From Mycogone perniciosa (taxonomy: Eukaryota > Ascomycota > Sordariomycetes > Hypocreales > Hypocreaceae), in the NCBI GenBank assembly GCA_025331125.1, contig JAOALB010000198.1, positions 1 through 64,000 of the forward strand: 64,000 nucleotides of DNA. Direction: 5' to 3'. This document shows positions 35,036 to 47,308 of the stretch, piece by piece. Position numbers and translations under genes: made by a program. Numbering within the stretch: the stretch's first letter is position 1; the number at the start of each line of letters is the position of its first letter. The notes below the pieces were generated by a model, which was not told the origin of the DNA, made no database searches, and saw only the letters and a list, made by a program, of their open reading frames with translations.

Positions 35036-35406
35036 CCACCTTGACGTGTTTATCGGTATTGACTAAATAAATGCGTTTTGCACAAGCCCATGCATCATCT
35101 CATCTCGATCCTGGGGGTCACGCGCACAAATTGTCCATGAACTCACCTCTCGAATCAACTTCGCTATGCCTTCAACCTGGGGGGATGCAATTTATTATTA
35201 AAAGTTCTCATCTGTGCCACTCTAGGTTCTGAATTACACCTTTACCCCTTAAAAAGCCAAGTTCATTTGCCCATGTTGAACCACCCTGGGGTCGAATTTG
35301 CCGGTCCCGTCATCAACGGTTTATATAGCAAGATTACTCAACTGCGCCCAATCACCATCTCCACCTATGATGCGCCCTGGATTGATACTCAAGACCGTCA
35401 CTTCAG
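35036..35406. other. convergent 3' spacer
   Basis: The spacer lies between the ends of the oxygenase and RNA-dependent RNA polymerase genes. No gene, RNA or repeat is seen. Confidence 0.5.
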
Positions 35407-38400
35407 TCAAGCATCAAATTCCGCGAACTCTGCGAGTCGATCCATCGCGCCATCCTTCGAAGGCTGCCGCTCAACCGTCTCATCATGGACCTCCGCAAAG
35501 GCACCATCCTCACCCGAGGCTACATTTTTACCAATCTGCTCAATAACTTCAGCCTTGGGCTCAGTGCCAGAAGTCTCAGCTTGTGGGATTTCATCAATCG
35601 AGGGCTTAGAAACTGGTGTCTTCCGATGCGCCGCAGCCAGGATAGAGTTCTTTGGGTTATATTTGCCCCCCGACGCAATTCGAGCCATTACCCAAGGAAA
35701 AATCCAGGGGAAGCTAATCAGCGGCATGGATTTCGCCTCCAGCCGTCGCGGCGGGACAATATCACCCGTCTCGTCTGTCGGTCCACGATGGTGCTCAAAT
35801 AACGCAATCTTGATCTCCTCTTCCGTGACATTGTACATGGCGGCGACGAACTTGTCAATCTTAGCCTCATCATAGCCTCCGGCGGCCTCATAGCACGCAT
35901 CGCGAAACCTCTGCTTCAGAGCATCGTACTCACGACCGAGGTCTTCCTGTCTCTTGTAATCGCTTCCAATAGCCGGTCGCGACATGGCCCATCCAGTGTA
36001 GAGTTCAAACTCCGTTTCCACATTGTGCTGATACAGAATTCGGCGCACCGAGGTGTCGTACTGGGACTTGATCTTCCTTGCCTCTTCGAGGATCGAGTTG
36101 TCCGGTTCAAATCGATTGATGATCCTCTGGTCAAAGGCACGTTCCCAGTCTGGTAGGAACTGAATGGATTGCTTGACAACCTTGTCATAGACGACGCCGA
36201 GGGCCTTTTGGGATTTGTAGGTCGACTTCTTCTCCATAAAATGTGGCCACTTCTGTGGTTGATACTTGGTGCCGAATGCCGCTGGCTCGCCAGTCTTGGG
36301 ATAATCCACAGCCTTTGAGTGCAGATCCGCCAAATGCAAGCCTGACAAAATGTTAGTGATGAATAATTCGCGCGAACAAGGAGAAGCAAGCACTTACACA
36401 ACGGTGACTTGGGTCCATGCATATCCGCAAACGCCAGATGAGCCGTTGCAATCAGCGGCAGCACGTCGTTCTTCAGATATCTGACAAAGAAGTCCCTCAA
36501 ATCATCCACATTGACATCCCTATCTAGCTGTTGAGGCTTCGGACCAGTGTAGTTCATTGCCGGGTAATTCCATTCCTTTGGGATCAAATCGGAGTCCCAA
36601 ATTACAAAGAAATCGTCGCCATCCAGGTCGCCACCAGAGAGCATGTTCGGAACTGGGCGATCGCCCTTTGAGGGGAAGACAACGACATCCCTCAAATGGT
36701 GGAGGTTGGGGTTGTCCACCGCCTGAACCACACGAATATCACCAGGATGAAGAGAAGGATTTCGACCAACTATACACACCCCCTTAATGATGTTGGTCTT
36801 GTTGTAATGTCTACTGTCCGAAAGCTGCAGGAAAATCTGGGGCAGTTTGTTGATGTCCTTGTCGGAAGATCCTTCAGTTGCGTTTGAGTGTCCTCTCAAG
36901 GTACCTGTCTCATCGACACAGCCAAGCACGAAGGCACTCTTTTCGACCTGGATTCTAGCTTTCTCTTTCAGAAGTTTCAGAGACCATGATCTCCATAAAT
37001 TCAGCAGGTTCATCACGAACGGCTCCTGCAGGCTTTCTGTCTTGAACCCTGCCTGGAGGAATTCGGCCAATATGAGAGTAGACTGGTTCTCGTCCACGCA
37101 CTTGGTAAGTATCTCCACCGCCGCGTTATTGCTCTTCATGGCTTGTTCATAGAGGTGAATCTGGTGATCTAGAAGACCAACGAAAGCTGCGATGGGCACC
37201 CCAAGGCTTTCCAAAATGGTAATAGTCTGCCGATTAAGGGTGGCAGTTGAGAATCTCGCACATCGAATGATCTCAAGATTCTTGATGTCGGCTTTGAACT
37301 TCTCCTGAGACTCGCGTATGTAGACTTCTCCTCTTTTTGCGTGAGGCCAAACTGCCAGCACGCCTTTACATCCACCCATGCGAAACTGAAAAGCGGAGGG
37401 CTCACAGAACACGTCCAGGGTCAGTTCCTCGATGATCATGCGAGCTAGGAACTCGGAGATTATTCCAACGCCATCGCTGAAGCAATATCCATTCCTCTCG
37501 ATGTCCTGAATTGGCCGAATATCCGGGACGGGGATACCTCGCATCTCTCTCGTTGTCGAAAAGCACTGCCCCAGGCGAGCGGCATACTTGGCGACAATTT
37601 TGATGTGATTGAACTGGCCCATCCATTGCCGAATATCGTGGCAAGAGATGTGGTCAGTCGGACAGAAGAAATAGACACCACATTGTCTGAGCTGTGAGCT
37701 GCCGAATGCAAGGAATTCGTAAGTTCGATCACCAATCCTGATGCCCTGATACAATGTTCGAAGCAAACGTTTCCAGATATCATCGTTGCGAGGTGAATTA
37801 ATGGCTATGCGCCCGGTTTCTGACTCCTCGACAAACTGAACTCGCAAAAAGCGGTCCTGGATATTGGTGTAGTGGCGCATTACCCTGTTGGAAGTTTCTA
37901 CTGTTGGAGAATTGAATCGAATGGTTGTCGGTGTAATGATGACCTTGCGTACGAGGGTACAATAGTGAGGAATCCTAATGCTCGGTATATAAGACTCTGC
38001 CTCACGAGATTTAAACAGCTGCATTGGATCATGGAAGATCTGATTCTGATCGACGACAAATTCCAGACGGCGCGTGGCATCGAATGTATCTAGGGCAGCT
38101 AGCTGTTGGAGAAATTCGACAGAAATTGCGTGCTCGTTGAAGATTCCACGGGTGACGCAGACTTCGAGTTGGTATCGCACTGCAAAGTCAAGATGTACGA
38201 AAGGAGAGTCAGGAAGCTGTAGAAGAGCCAAAGCCTGGCCCTCGTTGGTGATAGGAGGATGGTCCAGGTAGTCCCACATTGTTTTGCTCGAGCCTGTGAC
38301 CACGAAGTTGTCACAATCCTGAATCTTCACGTTGAAATCCTCCAAGGCCATATGAAGATACTGGATTTTTGCCTTGGCTACCTCGCTCTCAGCGTCCAGT

Positions 38401-39368
38401 ACCAGTCTAAAGGTCGTCCAACGACCGAGTTCCATATATCCAGGATCTGGTGTGTCGTTGTGCGCGGCAACTGGATATCGGTTCGGCGCACTAGGGTCTT
38501 GAGCGACATCAGTGGCCCTGTACCAAGTATCTCTGCTGCTCCAGGTGGGATTATGTGAAGAAAGAGACTGCAGTATGTCATCACTCTTCCAGAAGTAGTA
38601 TGGGGGCACTGCCAGCGGTAGAACCATAACATTGCCTTCTTGTGAGTTCTGGAAGATGGATTTGATCTGGGATACTTCGGCAACAAACTTGAATGCCCTG
38701 ATCCTCTGCCAATCTCCAGTGTTGGTGACAACGGGAAAATGAACACTCAGACGCTTTGACTTGACGTCCAGCTCCATACCAAGATCGTTGGCGCCGGGAG
38801 ATGCAGCAAGCGATCTCCTGATGTTCATCGAAGTCGGACCAACCATGGCGCCGAACTCAAGTGTTCGAAGCGCTGCCGTGATTTTGGTCGGGTACTGCCT
38901 GTCTGGACAGACTCGACTAGTCCACCAGCCGCGAGGACTTTCGTTCCCAATTGTCAACTTTATTTCCAACCCCTCGGGGTAGTTGGCAATATCCGGGTGC
39001 TGGACAACGATAGAGCGGGCCTCCCAGAATGGGCGACTGGGTGGAGGTTCAAAACAAATCCTCGCAGACATGGTTCCCGCGCCATTCTGAGGATCAAATA
39101 TATCCATCCAGGTGATGTTACCCTCATCTGAAAACCACTGCCATAGGTAGAGGGTAGTCACATCGACCGGTAGGCCGTCCAATCTAACCGCCAGCTCAGG
39201 CCATGTTCTCCAGTTTGACACCGTTCTTGGGTTCTGCCTTGACTGGTTTCTCGACTGAGATTTAGAGGCAGAGCCTCTGTCTTTGTTATTGTTTCTTTTC
39301 CATGAGCTGGTGTTGGCCTGTTGCTGCGGCGTGTCGGGTAGTCGCTGTGTCGACCGGTCTGCAGCCAT
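35407..39368 (-). CDS. cellular RNA-dependent RNA polymerase (RNA silencing)
   Basis: The cellular RdRP copies single-stranded RNA into double-stranded RNA, which feeds Dicer and small-RNA silencing (quelling or related pathways). Exon 1 is 36398-39368 and exon 2 is 35407-36341, joined across a 56-bp intron (GTAAGT donor, a CTAAC branch, CAG acceptor) to give 1301 residues. The start is the ATG at 39368; upstream the frame is open only to a TTG. The catalytic DLDGD motif, which binds two magnesium ions, is at residues 914-918 in GGDLDGDDFFVIWD. GVCIVGRNPSLHPGDIR precedes it, as is usual in this family. The N-terminal 60 residues are Gln/Asn/Ser-rich and probably disordered, and the last 80 residues are also low complexity. 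The core motifs are complete, so it should be functional. This is a host gene, not a viral polymerase. Confidence 0.92.
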
Positions 39369-40021
39369 GGCGGCGCAAAGCGAGAGCAATGAGTCGCCCT
39401 GCAGAACTCGAAGTTCGATGGAAGATTTTGAACTGCTCTTTGGGTCCGTTAGCAGCAATTAGAGACCTGCGTTGGCCATTCGATGACTTGAGGCCTGTGA
39501 CAGGGAAGAGAGTATGGTATGCCTTGCACTCTTTCTTGTTGTCTGCGAAGGAGCAGAGTCGCAGTCAATTGCGATAGACAAAGGAGAGGGCGTAGAAGAG
39601 TGTGAGGTTTTCGGAGTTGGAGAGGTGAAGAAGCAAAAGAGTGAGGAGAGGAGGTGAAGGCGAGTGTTTTCAGATTTGTTACGGTGTGCACAGGTGTGTT
39701 TACAGTGCGGCCACCTGCTCACTCGAGGAGCTCCGAGGACAATAGCAGGAATCGCACTCTCCTATTCCTTATTGTTCTACAATTTTAATAAATTCACACA
39801 GAAACTATTCAACTCTGTAAAGCAAATTCGAGTGATTTGTTTGGTGAGTCGGAATGCGTTTGTGCTGTATTTCTTCCGTTTGTCTGTTTGCTTGCGTGCA
39901 ACACCAACTTCCCCATCATGGAAATGCCTGTCCAAGTGCCTCTATTAAGTAACGTTATTACTTCTATAGAAGATCGAATATCCATCTTTTTTCTTTAGTC
40001 CTCTCTGTCCCATTTCTAGTG
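39369..40021. other. spacer between RdRP promoter and D-lactate dehydrogenase 3' end
   Basis: The 5' flank of the RdRP gene (GA/CT-rich up to about 39660) and the 3' flank of the D-lactate dehydrogenase gene. No gene, repeat or RNA is supported. Confidence 0.5.
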
Positions 40022-42042
40022 CTACACAGAAGACATACCTTTGTTTGACTCCCACGGCACGTCCATAATCTTGCCTGGATTCTTGATCCACCGCGGATCC
40101 AGAGACCTCTTAATGGCAGACATCACGCCAACTGTCTCTGGTCCAACTTCTAACAGCAGGCTATCCTTCTTGCCCCAGCCGATTGCATGTTCTCCTGTGC
40201 ATGTCCCTTCCATTTCTAGTGCCAGATTCACCATCTTCTTCACAGGCTTCAACCTTGGCTCGTTCAGCTTCATCCGCTTTATTGTACATAATACTCTCGT
40301 GGAAGTTGCCGTCGCCAATATGACCGAGGATGCTTGCAAATAGGCCCAAATCGTCCATATCTTTCTTGCTAACCTCGATGATGTCTGCCAGTCGGCTGAA
40401 CGGTACGGCTATATCTGTGCTCCCTGGTGTATCGTCAGTACCACTTCTCTATACGAGTTTACTCATGATCAAATGCACTCACAAACGTCCTCTCCTTTCT
40501 TTCTCAATGCCAGCATCGACCACAATGATTGCTTTCTAGCTGACCAGAGCAACTTCTGCTCTTCATCATCTTTGGCAAACTCAAAGCCGCCTCCTTTGTG
40601 GGCTGCCGTGATTCTTTCCACAAGTTGGATATGCTCCTGAACACTCGCTTTTGTGCCTGCGAACTTGAAGAAGAGAGTCGGTTTCTCCACCCAAGTTCGA
40701 GGTGCAGTGAAACCGCTGAGGTTGACCACACGCATTTGCACCTCGTCCATGATCTCCATGCACATCACGGGGATGGCAGCCTGCATGACACCGGCTGCGG
40801 CAGATGCGGCGTCTCGGATGCTGGGGAAATTAACAACGGCGACGGATATCACCTCAGGAATGACAGCCAATTTCAGTGTTGCTAGGAGTCGATCTGTCAG
40901 TCAATAATCTCTGGATGAGATGGAGATGTGGTGCAAACACTTCTTACGCACCCTCAGTGACAATACCCAAGGTACCCTCGGATCCTACAAACAAACTGTT
41001 GAGGTTGTAACCTGCTGACGATTTCCGAGGTCGCCTTCGCGTCTTTATGATACGTCCATCCGACAATACAACAGTCAAGTTGATTACCCAGTCCTTCATT
41101 GTGCCATACCTCACGGCGTTGGTTCCAGAACAATTTGTGCCAATCATGCCTCCAATTTTTGCAGTTGGCCCTAACAAGCTGTGTTAGTTTCTACCTCTGA
41201 TAGACGAAGGAGAAGCACCGCTGCAACACTAACCGGGATCAACTGGAAAGAACAGACCAGTGTTCATCTTAGCCAGTTTAGCATTCAGGTCCTGCCAACC
41301 GATACTTGGTTGGACAACAACATCCATGTCTGCCGTATTGACCTGGATGATCTTGTCCATATGAGCAAAGTCAACGCTGATGCCGCCATATGGAGCTGAG
41401 AAATTTCCCTCAAGACTAGTCCCTCCGGAATAGGGGATTACCGGCACACGGTGACGGTAGCACACACGGACAATAGCGGAAACCTGTTCTGTCGAACGAG
41501 GATACGCCACTGCAACCGGCAGACTGTCTGGGTTCACCGTCGACCAGCTCGAGTAGCCATGAGCATGTAAGTCTTCTGGATCCGTGGAGATGATATCTTC
41601 ATCACCTAATTCTCGTACAATCTCCGCAATGGCCTAATCATTCGAAGTGATTTAATAGTCAGAAGGAGAGGGAGTGGACCCTAGCCGAACTCACCTCTTG
41701 CATCTGAGCCAGGGTCGCGAACCCATCCTCTAAGGCGCCATGGTCTGATGACGTCGAGGAGGGTGAGACCACCGCATCCTCCTTCTGGGGCTTAATACTC
41801 GCAAGACCCCAACCAACTACCCCAGCAGCAACAGCCACCGCCAAGACTCCGTGTCCACTCCATCCCGATGGTGTCGTCGGAGCGGGATTGGAACCGGCCG
41901 GAGACCCCCCCGGCGCCGAGGCCTCACCCGAAGCACGGTAGCAGGACACCATAAACCCCCGTCGGAAGCTGCCAGTTCTAGTCGCATGCTGGCGGCCGCT
42001 GCCTAGCAGGGTCCTTGCCTGCGCCAAAGGTCGGATTGGCAT
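40022..42042 (-). pseudogene. mitochondrial D-lactate dehydrogenase, frameshifted
   Basis: This FAD-linked D-lactate dehydrogenase (cytochrome) oxidises D-lactate to pyruvate and passes electrons to cytochrome c in the mitochondrial intermembrane space. Five exons: 41695-42042, 41234-41633, 40952-41170, 40483-40881 and 40022-40423. The introns are 59-70 bp and the junctions keep frame. An Arg-rich presequence and one membrane span (about 65-85) are followed by the FAD-binding PCMH-type domain (PYSGGTSLEGN; GGMIGTNCSGTNAVRYG). The C-terminal FAD-oxidase domain has GHIGDGNFHES and, in another frame, EGTCTGEHAIGWGKK. The frame breaks near 40241-40250 (minus strand GAAGCCTGTGAAG), just after GDGNFHESIM and about 75 codons before the stop. 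Loss of two bases from an expected TGTGTG tract would explain it. A 16-bp intron would restore frame but is far too short. An assembly error is quite possible, as all else is conserved. With the frame kept, the length would be about 590. Confidence 0.8.
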
Positions 42043-43537
42043 TGCCCCTGAGAGCTGAGGACAGACAACACAAGATACTCGGAATGAGCGGAATCTGGGG
42101 GTTTCGTGGTCGTCACAATAACAATACAGTGCTAAACACTAAGCAGGCCCGGTGAACCGATCTTGGCCATCATCTACAATTGCCGGCAATCAAGAAGGCG
42201 AGCCGGGTAATATACGAGTAGAGAAAGCCAGAGATCTAGTTGTTTTACCCCCGCATAAGCCGATCGATGAGTGTGGGGTTCACTCCCCTCCTTTCTATTT
42301 GGAGGTTAACCTACACCTTTCTATTTTTGTATGAACGGAAGTTGGAGTCTTCCCAATCTAATAGATATAGAGGCGATGCGATTCCTTTTTCTATTATTGG
42401 ACTACTTTATATCTGAAGGTTATTTACTTAATCCAGACTAAAGTGGCTGCATAGTTCCCATCATGACGATGGGTAGATGTGTGGAGTATGATGCCAAGCT
42501 TCTAAACAAGTATTATAACAATACCCATCTATCAACAGGTCAAATTAATGTGATCATAGCTTGTTTACCTATCACCGACGCTTCGGAGTATACTCTGCCG
42601 AGGCTCTTTTCTCCAAGAATGTAGATAGTAGATACGTTAGACTGAGGCTACCTTGCACTAACACAGTGTTATCCGACAAAAGGCAAATCTACTACTTTGT
42701 ACATTCGTATTTCGCCGAGACTTCCATTGGCAATTTGATCAATGTTGCACCGCCATTGAAGAATGGGTCGGCAACTACGAAGTAGCCTAGCATAACACTG
42801 CCTGAGGATGGTTATGCCGACATAAAGCTCGTGTATACGAAGTAGAGCGGAGATGACCACAAAGGTGCGCATTCAATGTAGTAGTATACTGTCAGCGAGG
42901 AAGTCAAGCTAAACAATCTAGGCAGCCATAGAAGGGCGGAGTAGAAAGCAAGGTAAAACGTGCGCATTCATGGAGTCGAGAGGCTAAAGGGCGCAAGTGC
43001 TCCTCATTTCTCGTAATGGTTTCTGCGAAGTAGAAATGGAGAGTATTCAACAACAAGCATAATAAAGTAGTTTGAATGACAGTACTAATACCAATATATA
43101 TGATGTCACACGATTACCTGTCTGGCTAAGGCTCTGCTAGTAGTACTCGTAATAGTGCCATAGAACACTCTCGAACTGGTGGCATAAGAAGATGCGGAGA
43201 GCACCAATGTCTCAATTGGGATGATATATCGCGCAATATCGGCAAGACATCCGAGGCTCGGCTCATGCATTCTGGGGCTGTGAGAGACCCGCTGCTATCG
43301 CAGTGATCTCAAATCTCCCCCGCCTACGTGATTTTGCGCCATTACAAATACTGAGCATCATAGCCTAGTAAATAGTACCATCTTTGTTTCCTCGGAACCA
43401 TTGTGAAGGGCCTAGCAAAGACTCTACTTATCTTCCAACGTCCCGTCAGTAAGTCTTCAGACAATCATCTTTATACCCTCACATACTCACAGATACAGAA
43501 TCAAGCACACCAATAATCATCACCCTCATCGCCCATC
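42043..43537. other. divergent intergenic region
   Basis: The region lies between the starts of the leftward D-lactate dehydrogenase and rightward peroxiredoxin genes. No gene is supported; open frames are short and without domain signals. There is no tRNA-like fold that I can see. Positions 43380-43537 are the likely peroxiredoxin promoter and leader. Confidence 0.45.
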
Positions 43538-44157
43538 ATGTCTGAGCTCAAGGTTGGAGACGCTTTCCCCGACAACGTGGCTTTCACGTACATTCCCTTC
43601 ACTCCCGAGAGCGCCGAGATCACCAGCTGCGGTATCCCTCAGAAGTTCGACGCCAGCGCCGGTATGTTCACGAAAAGCCCAATTGTACCAAAGATGGTTG
43701 CTGACGTGCTTCACAGAGTTCCAGAAGAAGAAGATCGTCCTTGTCGCTGTCCCAGGTGCCTTCACTCCCACCTGCCAGGTCAGCCACGTGCCCAGCTTCG
43801 TCAACAACATCGACAACCTCAAGGCCAAGGGCGTCGACCAGGTCGTCGTCATTGCCTACAACGACGCCTTTGTCATGTCCGCCTGGGGCAAGGCCAACTA
43901 CACCAAGGACGACTTCATTGTAAGCCATCTTTCCCCTCTTTTGCTGACTACCCCGAAGAGCTATCTAACCATAATCTTCACAGATCTTCGCCTCGGACGC
44001 TGAGACCGCCTTCAGCAAGAGCATTGGCTGGACTCTCGGCGAACGGACGGCCCGGTACGCCATCGTCATTGACCATGGCAAGGTCACTTATGCAGCCAAG
44101 GAGGAGGGCCGAGGTATCGATGTCTCTGGAGCCGAGGGTGTTCTGTCCAAGTTGTAA
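43538..44157 (+). CDS. peroxiredoxin, Prx5 type (Ahp1/PMP20-like)
   Basis: A thiol peroxidase that reduces hydrogen peroxide and alkyl hydroperoxides. Exons 43538-43661, 43717-43919 and 43984-44157 (introns 55 and 64 bp) encode 166 residues, the usual size. The peroxidatic cysteine is Cys61 in VPGAFTPTC, the Prx signature. Cys31 is also present near the N-terminus, as in some Ahp1-like members, and could help form an intramolecular or dimer disulfide. There is no targeting peptide, and the C-terminus (SKL) matches the PTS1 consensus for peroxisomal import, as in PMP20-type peroxiredoxins of other fungi. Peroxisomal location is inferred from that tripeptide. The gene is convergent with ribosomal L24, 322 bp apart. 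Confidence 0.92.
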
Positions 44158-44479
44158 ATGTAGAATTCCCCAGGCAAAAACAAAAGGTTAGACTAGAGCC
44201 ACAAAAATAGACAACAAGACATCAATTTGAACCATGTGTCCAGACTTGTGTGAATCAGGGCATCACATCACATAGGAAAATATAAAAGAGCGAAGACTAG
44301 GCCTATATGGACATTTGTCGCAGCAGAGTGTTCCCGTTTAACCATTGCACCGGTATGTCATTTTACTCAACTACCAATGCACCCTATGGCATTCCATGCA
44401 CCCGATATTGTAGAAGAACCGGCCGGAAAGACACAAGAACCACGGACTCCATTCTTTCATTTTCTCATCCCCATCCCCC
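44158..44479. other. convergent 3' spacer
   Basis: The spacer lies between the stop codons of the peroxiredoxin gene (rightward) and L24 (leftward). It holds both 3' untranslated regions. No other feature is seen. Confidence 0.5.
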
Positions 44480-45246
44480 TTAACGAGATCGAGCAGCGAC
44501 CTTGACCTGCGCGCCCTTTGCACCCTGCTTGCTAACCTGTCGTCCGGCCTGTCCCTTGGCAGCGGCGGCAGCAGACTTGGCCTTCTCAGCCTTCTTAGCG
44601 GCCGCGGCGGCAGCCTTCTTCTCCTTGTCCTCTCGGATGGCCTCAGCGCGAGCGGCAGATCGGGCCTCAGGTCGCATGGACCGGCGCTCCTTAATCACCT
44701 CAAGAGAGGCACCGACAATGCCTCGTTGGGCCTTGACGGTTCGGCGAGTTCGCTTCTTGGAAACTTCCTGCGGAGGGAGTCAGTCCAGTTCCCTTTGCCA
44801 ATAAAACACACGTAGAGTCCTCCAATTGTGGTACCAGTCACTCTTCATGATCTGGGATAGGTTCGGGGTGTTTGCAGTTTCGTGCGTACCTCAGAGATAC
44901 CCTTGCGGTGCTGTCGTCGGTAGAGAACCGTCCAGGAGATGCGACGGGGGTTCTTTCGTTGCAGGAACAGCGATTCCGACTTGCCATTCTGGAATCGGAA
45001 CACCTTGCTGTCACCACGGACAAAGATTTTACCCTGCGAAGAGAAATCGCACGTTAGCATCCGTATGCCACGCTGATCTTCCATGCGACCCCTCCATTGC
45101 TCTCTGCATTGCCAAAATGTTCCAACATGACTTCCCCCCTCCACTTCCTCTGCCGTTCATAGTCGCATCAACAACGGGGAGAGAAGGTAGCGTACCTTGC
45201 CAGGGTAAATCCTCTGGCCCGAAAACGAATCGTCGTAGGTACGCAT
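44480..45246 (-). CDS. RPL24: 60S ribosomal protein L24 (eL24)
   Basis: A structural protein of the large cytosolic ribosomal subunit that also forms an intersubunit bridge. Exons 45196-45246, 44890-45033 and 44480-44767 give 160 residues. The introns, 162 and 122 bp, are longer than the local norm, which is common in ribosomal protein genes. Residues 1-60 carry the conserved core: MRTYDDSFSGQRIYPGK, then KIFVRGDSKVFRFQNGKSES and FLQRKNPRR. The C-terminal half is rich in Lys, Ala and Arg, as expected. All three exons are in frame at phase 0. It is divergent from the Tad1 gene. Confidence 0.95.
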
Positions 45247-45632
45247 CTTGCCGCGTTTGGGAGGTTATTGGCGACAAGGTGTATTTGGTGGGCGTTGGTT
45301 TGGCGTTGTCAAAAGATGAGCCGTTCGTGGATACGTTCAATTTCTCGAATTGGTGGTGTGTGCTAATGACTAAGCGGTCTAGGGCAGTCGTGTGCGCTAA
45401 ATTTTCGGTGGGACGTGCACGTGACCAATCACATGGATTCTCGGGCCGGATCGTACTCGGACTTGATGCAGAACACTTGAATGCTTCTAACCGGGTCAGG
45501 AGGCAGTGAACACGTTCATTTCATATTGTTTTATCCGTTGACGTTATAGAAACCTGGCCGCGTTGCCCTGTAACTTTTCTCCAACATTTCGGAATTCATG
45601 AACATGAATTCAGGGCTGCAAGACCTAACTAA
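45247..45632. promoter_or_regulatory. divergent promoter of RPL24 and TAD1
   Basis: Only 386 bases separate the start codons of the leftward L24 gene and the rightward deaminase gene, so the two share a promoter region and both encode translation factors. No TATA box is obvious. Co-regulation is inference from layout. Confidence 0.45.
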
Positions 45633-46977
45633 ATGACATCTCGAGCCAATCTCATCGCTCGCACTGTTATAGGCCAGTTCGACAAGCTGCCTTCAAAGCG
45701 GAAGCCATCCATTCGAGGCAATGGACTTCACGAATGGGTTCCCCTGAGTGGCATCGTGGCTGAAAAAGATGGCAATCTGATTTGTTTGGCCCTGGCGTAA
45801 GCTCACTTCACCATTTTCCTAGCATTAGACTCTGAACGCTTGCGTGTAAGCACAGAACCGGCATGAAATGTCTCCCCTCATCAAAGCTCCCCGAATCCAA
45901 TGGAGTTGGAATTCATGACTGGCACGCCGAAATTCTAGCCATTCGAACATTCAACCGTTTTCTTCTGGATGAGTGTCAAAATTCCCTGGAGACTGCCGAG
46001 TCTGAAATTATCAGCAATAATCCCCATGAAGCAAGGCCCTTCGCAATCAGGGAAGACGTGAAGCTCCACATGTATTGCTCTGAAGCTCCTTGTACGTTTC
46101 TATTTTGCATCTTTAACTGCTCGGCCTCAGTGAACTCGTTACTCAATGTTATTCGGTAGGTGGAGATGCCAGCATGGAGCTTACTATGGCTGCCCAAGAA
46201 GACGCTTCGCCATGGGAAATTCCCACCACCACGCCAATCACCTCATCCGATCCCGAGTCTGAGATGTGTCTTCCAGGCCGAGCCTACTTCTCAAACCTCG
46301 GCGTTGTCCGTAGAAAGCCAGCTCGTGGCGATGCACCTCCCACACTGTCCAAGTCATGCTCCGACAAGCTCGCCCTGAAGCAATGCACGTCACTACTTTC
46401 ATCTCTAGCATCTCTTTTCATCAACCCAGCCACTGCCTATATCCACACTCTCATCCTCCCTGAGTCCCAGTACTCAGAAGCAGGGTGCCAGCGGTCATTC
46501 TCTAGTCAAGGTAGGATGAAGCCAGTTGATGGTAAACAGTGGGCAGAGGGGTACGCCTTTAGACCGTTCTCGGTCGAGACTACAACGGTTGAGTTTGAGT
46601 ATTCAAAGAGAGCTGTTCAAGCTCGATCACCGAGCATTTCAGCTAGCAACCTCGCTGCTGCTTGGTCACGATCTGGGTTCGAGGAGACTGTCATAGGTGG
46701 TATCGTTCAGGGAAGAAAGCCATTCGACATCAAGGGTGCTAGCCGGATGTCCAGAAGACAGATGTGGATCAAGGTAAGAGAGCTCGCCGATAGGTTGGGT
46801 GATCGGCCCCAGATACAACATCAGTTGTCTGCTGGCAGCTATCAAAATGTCAAAGATGGGCCATTACTGGCTGAACGAAGGCATGTCAAGGATGACGTGC
46901 GCCAAACGGCTCTCAGAGGCTGGGTTGCAAATGTCGGGGATTCGAGCTTTAGCATAGACGGGGAACCCGCGGCATGA
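45633..46977 (+). CDS. TAD1: tRNA-specific adenosine deaminase 1 (Tad1/ADAT1)
   Basis: The enzyme deaminates adenosine 37 of tRNA-Ala to inosine. Exons 45633-45796, 45856-46091 and 46160-46977 (introns 59 and 68 bp) give 405 residues. The zinc site of the deaminase is visible: His78 and Glu80 in WHAE, Cys134 in CSEAPCGDASME (the cysteine codon is split by the second intron) and Cys200 in KSCSDK. Around these lie ALATGMKCLP and the RPF(S)VETTT-type C-terminal region of the editase family. The length is normal. The first in-frame ATG gives a start that reaches the conserved N-terminal region. All three metal-binding positions are present, so it should be active. It is convergent with NAC beta. 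Confidence 0.9.
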
Positions 46978-47308
46978 ACGCAACGGATATTACATCATTC
47001 GAGCTTTGGTATTTCTCTGGATGCAGTTCGCGTTTTGTACAAACCACCCAACTTGGAGCCACATACACGTCGCTTCTCCCCACACCGGCAATTTAATTTT
47101 TGCAACCAGTGGCAATCAGCGTACCGTCATTGCAACCATTGATAACCCGCAGAGGCCCAGAAAGGAGGGAAAACCACTATCTTTTTATAGCTTCCCGCCT
47201 CAGAGCAGTCTCCGCTTTGAACCAGTTGCCGTCTCGCAAAGCCGCCGAGTCGACAAACCAACCTCCCCCAACTCGTCCCTCGCCCGTTACTAGTCATTAG
47301 CAAAGTTC
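46978..47308. other. convergent 3' spacer
   Basis: The spacer lies between the Tad1 and NAC beta stop codons. Both 3' untranslated regions fit here; no further feature is seen. Confidence 0.5.

Noticed and set aside
36597..36641. RdRP catalytic region as viral integration
   Set aside because: The DLDGD motif, its context, the domain order and the intron match the cellular eukaryotic RdRP family, not viral polymerases.
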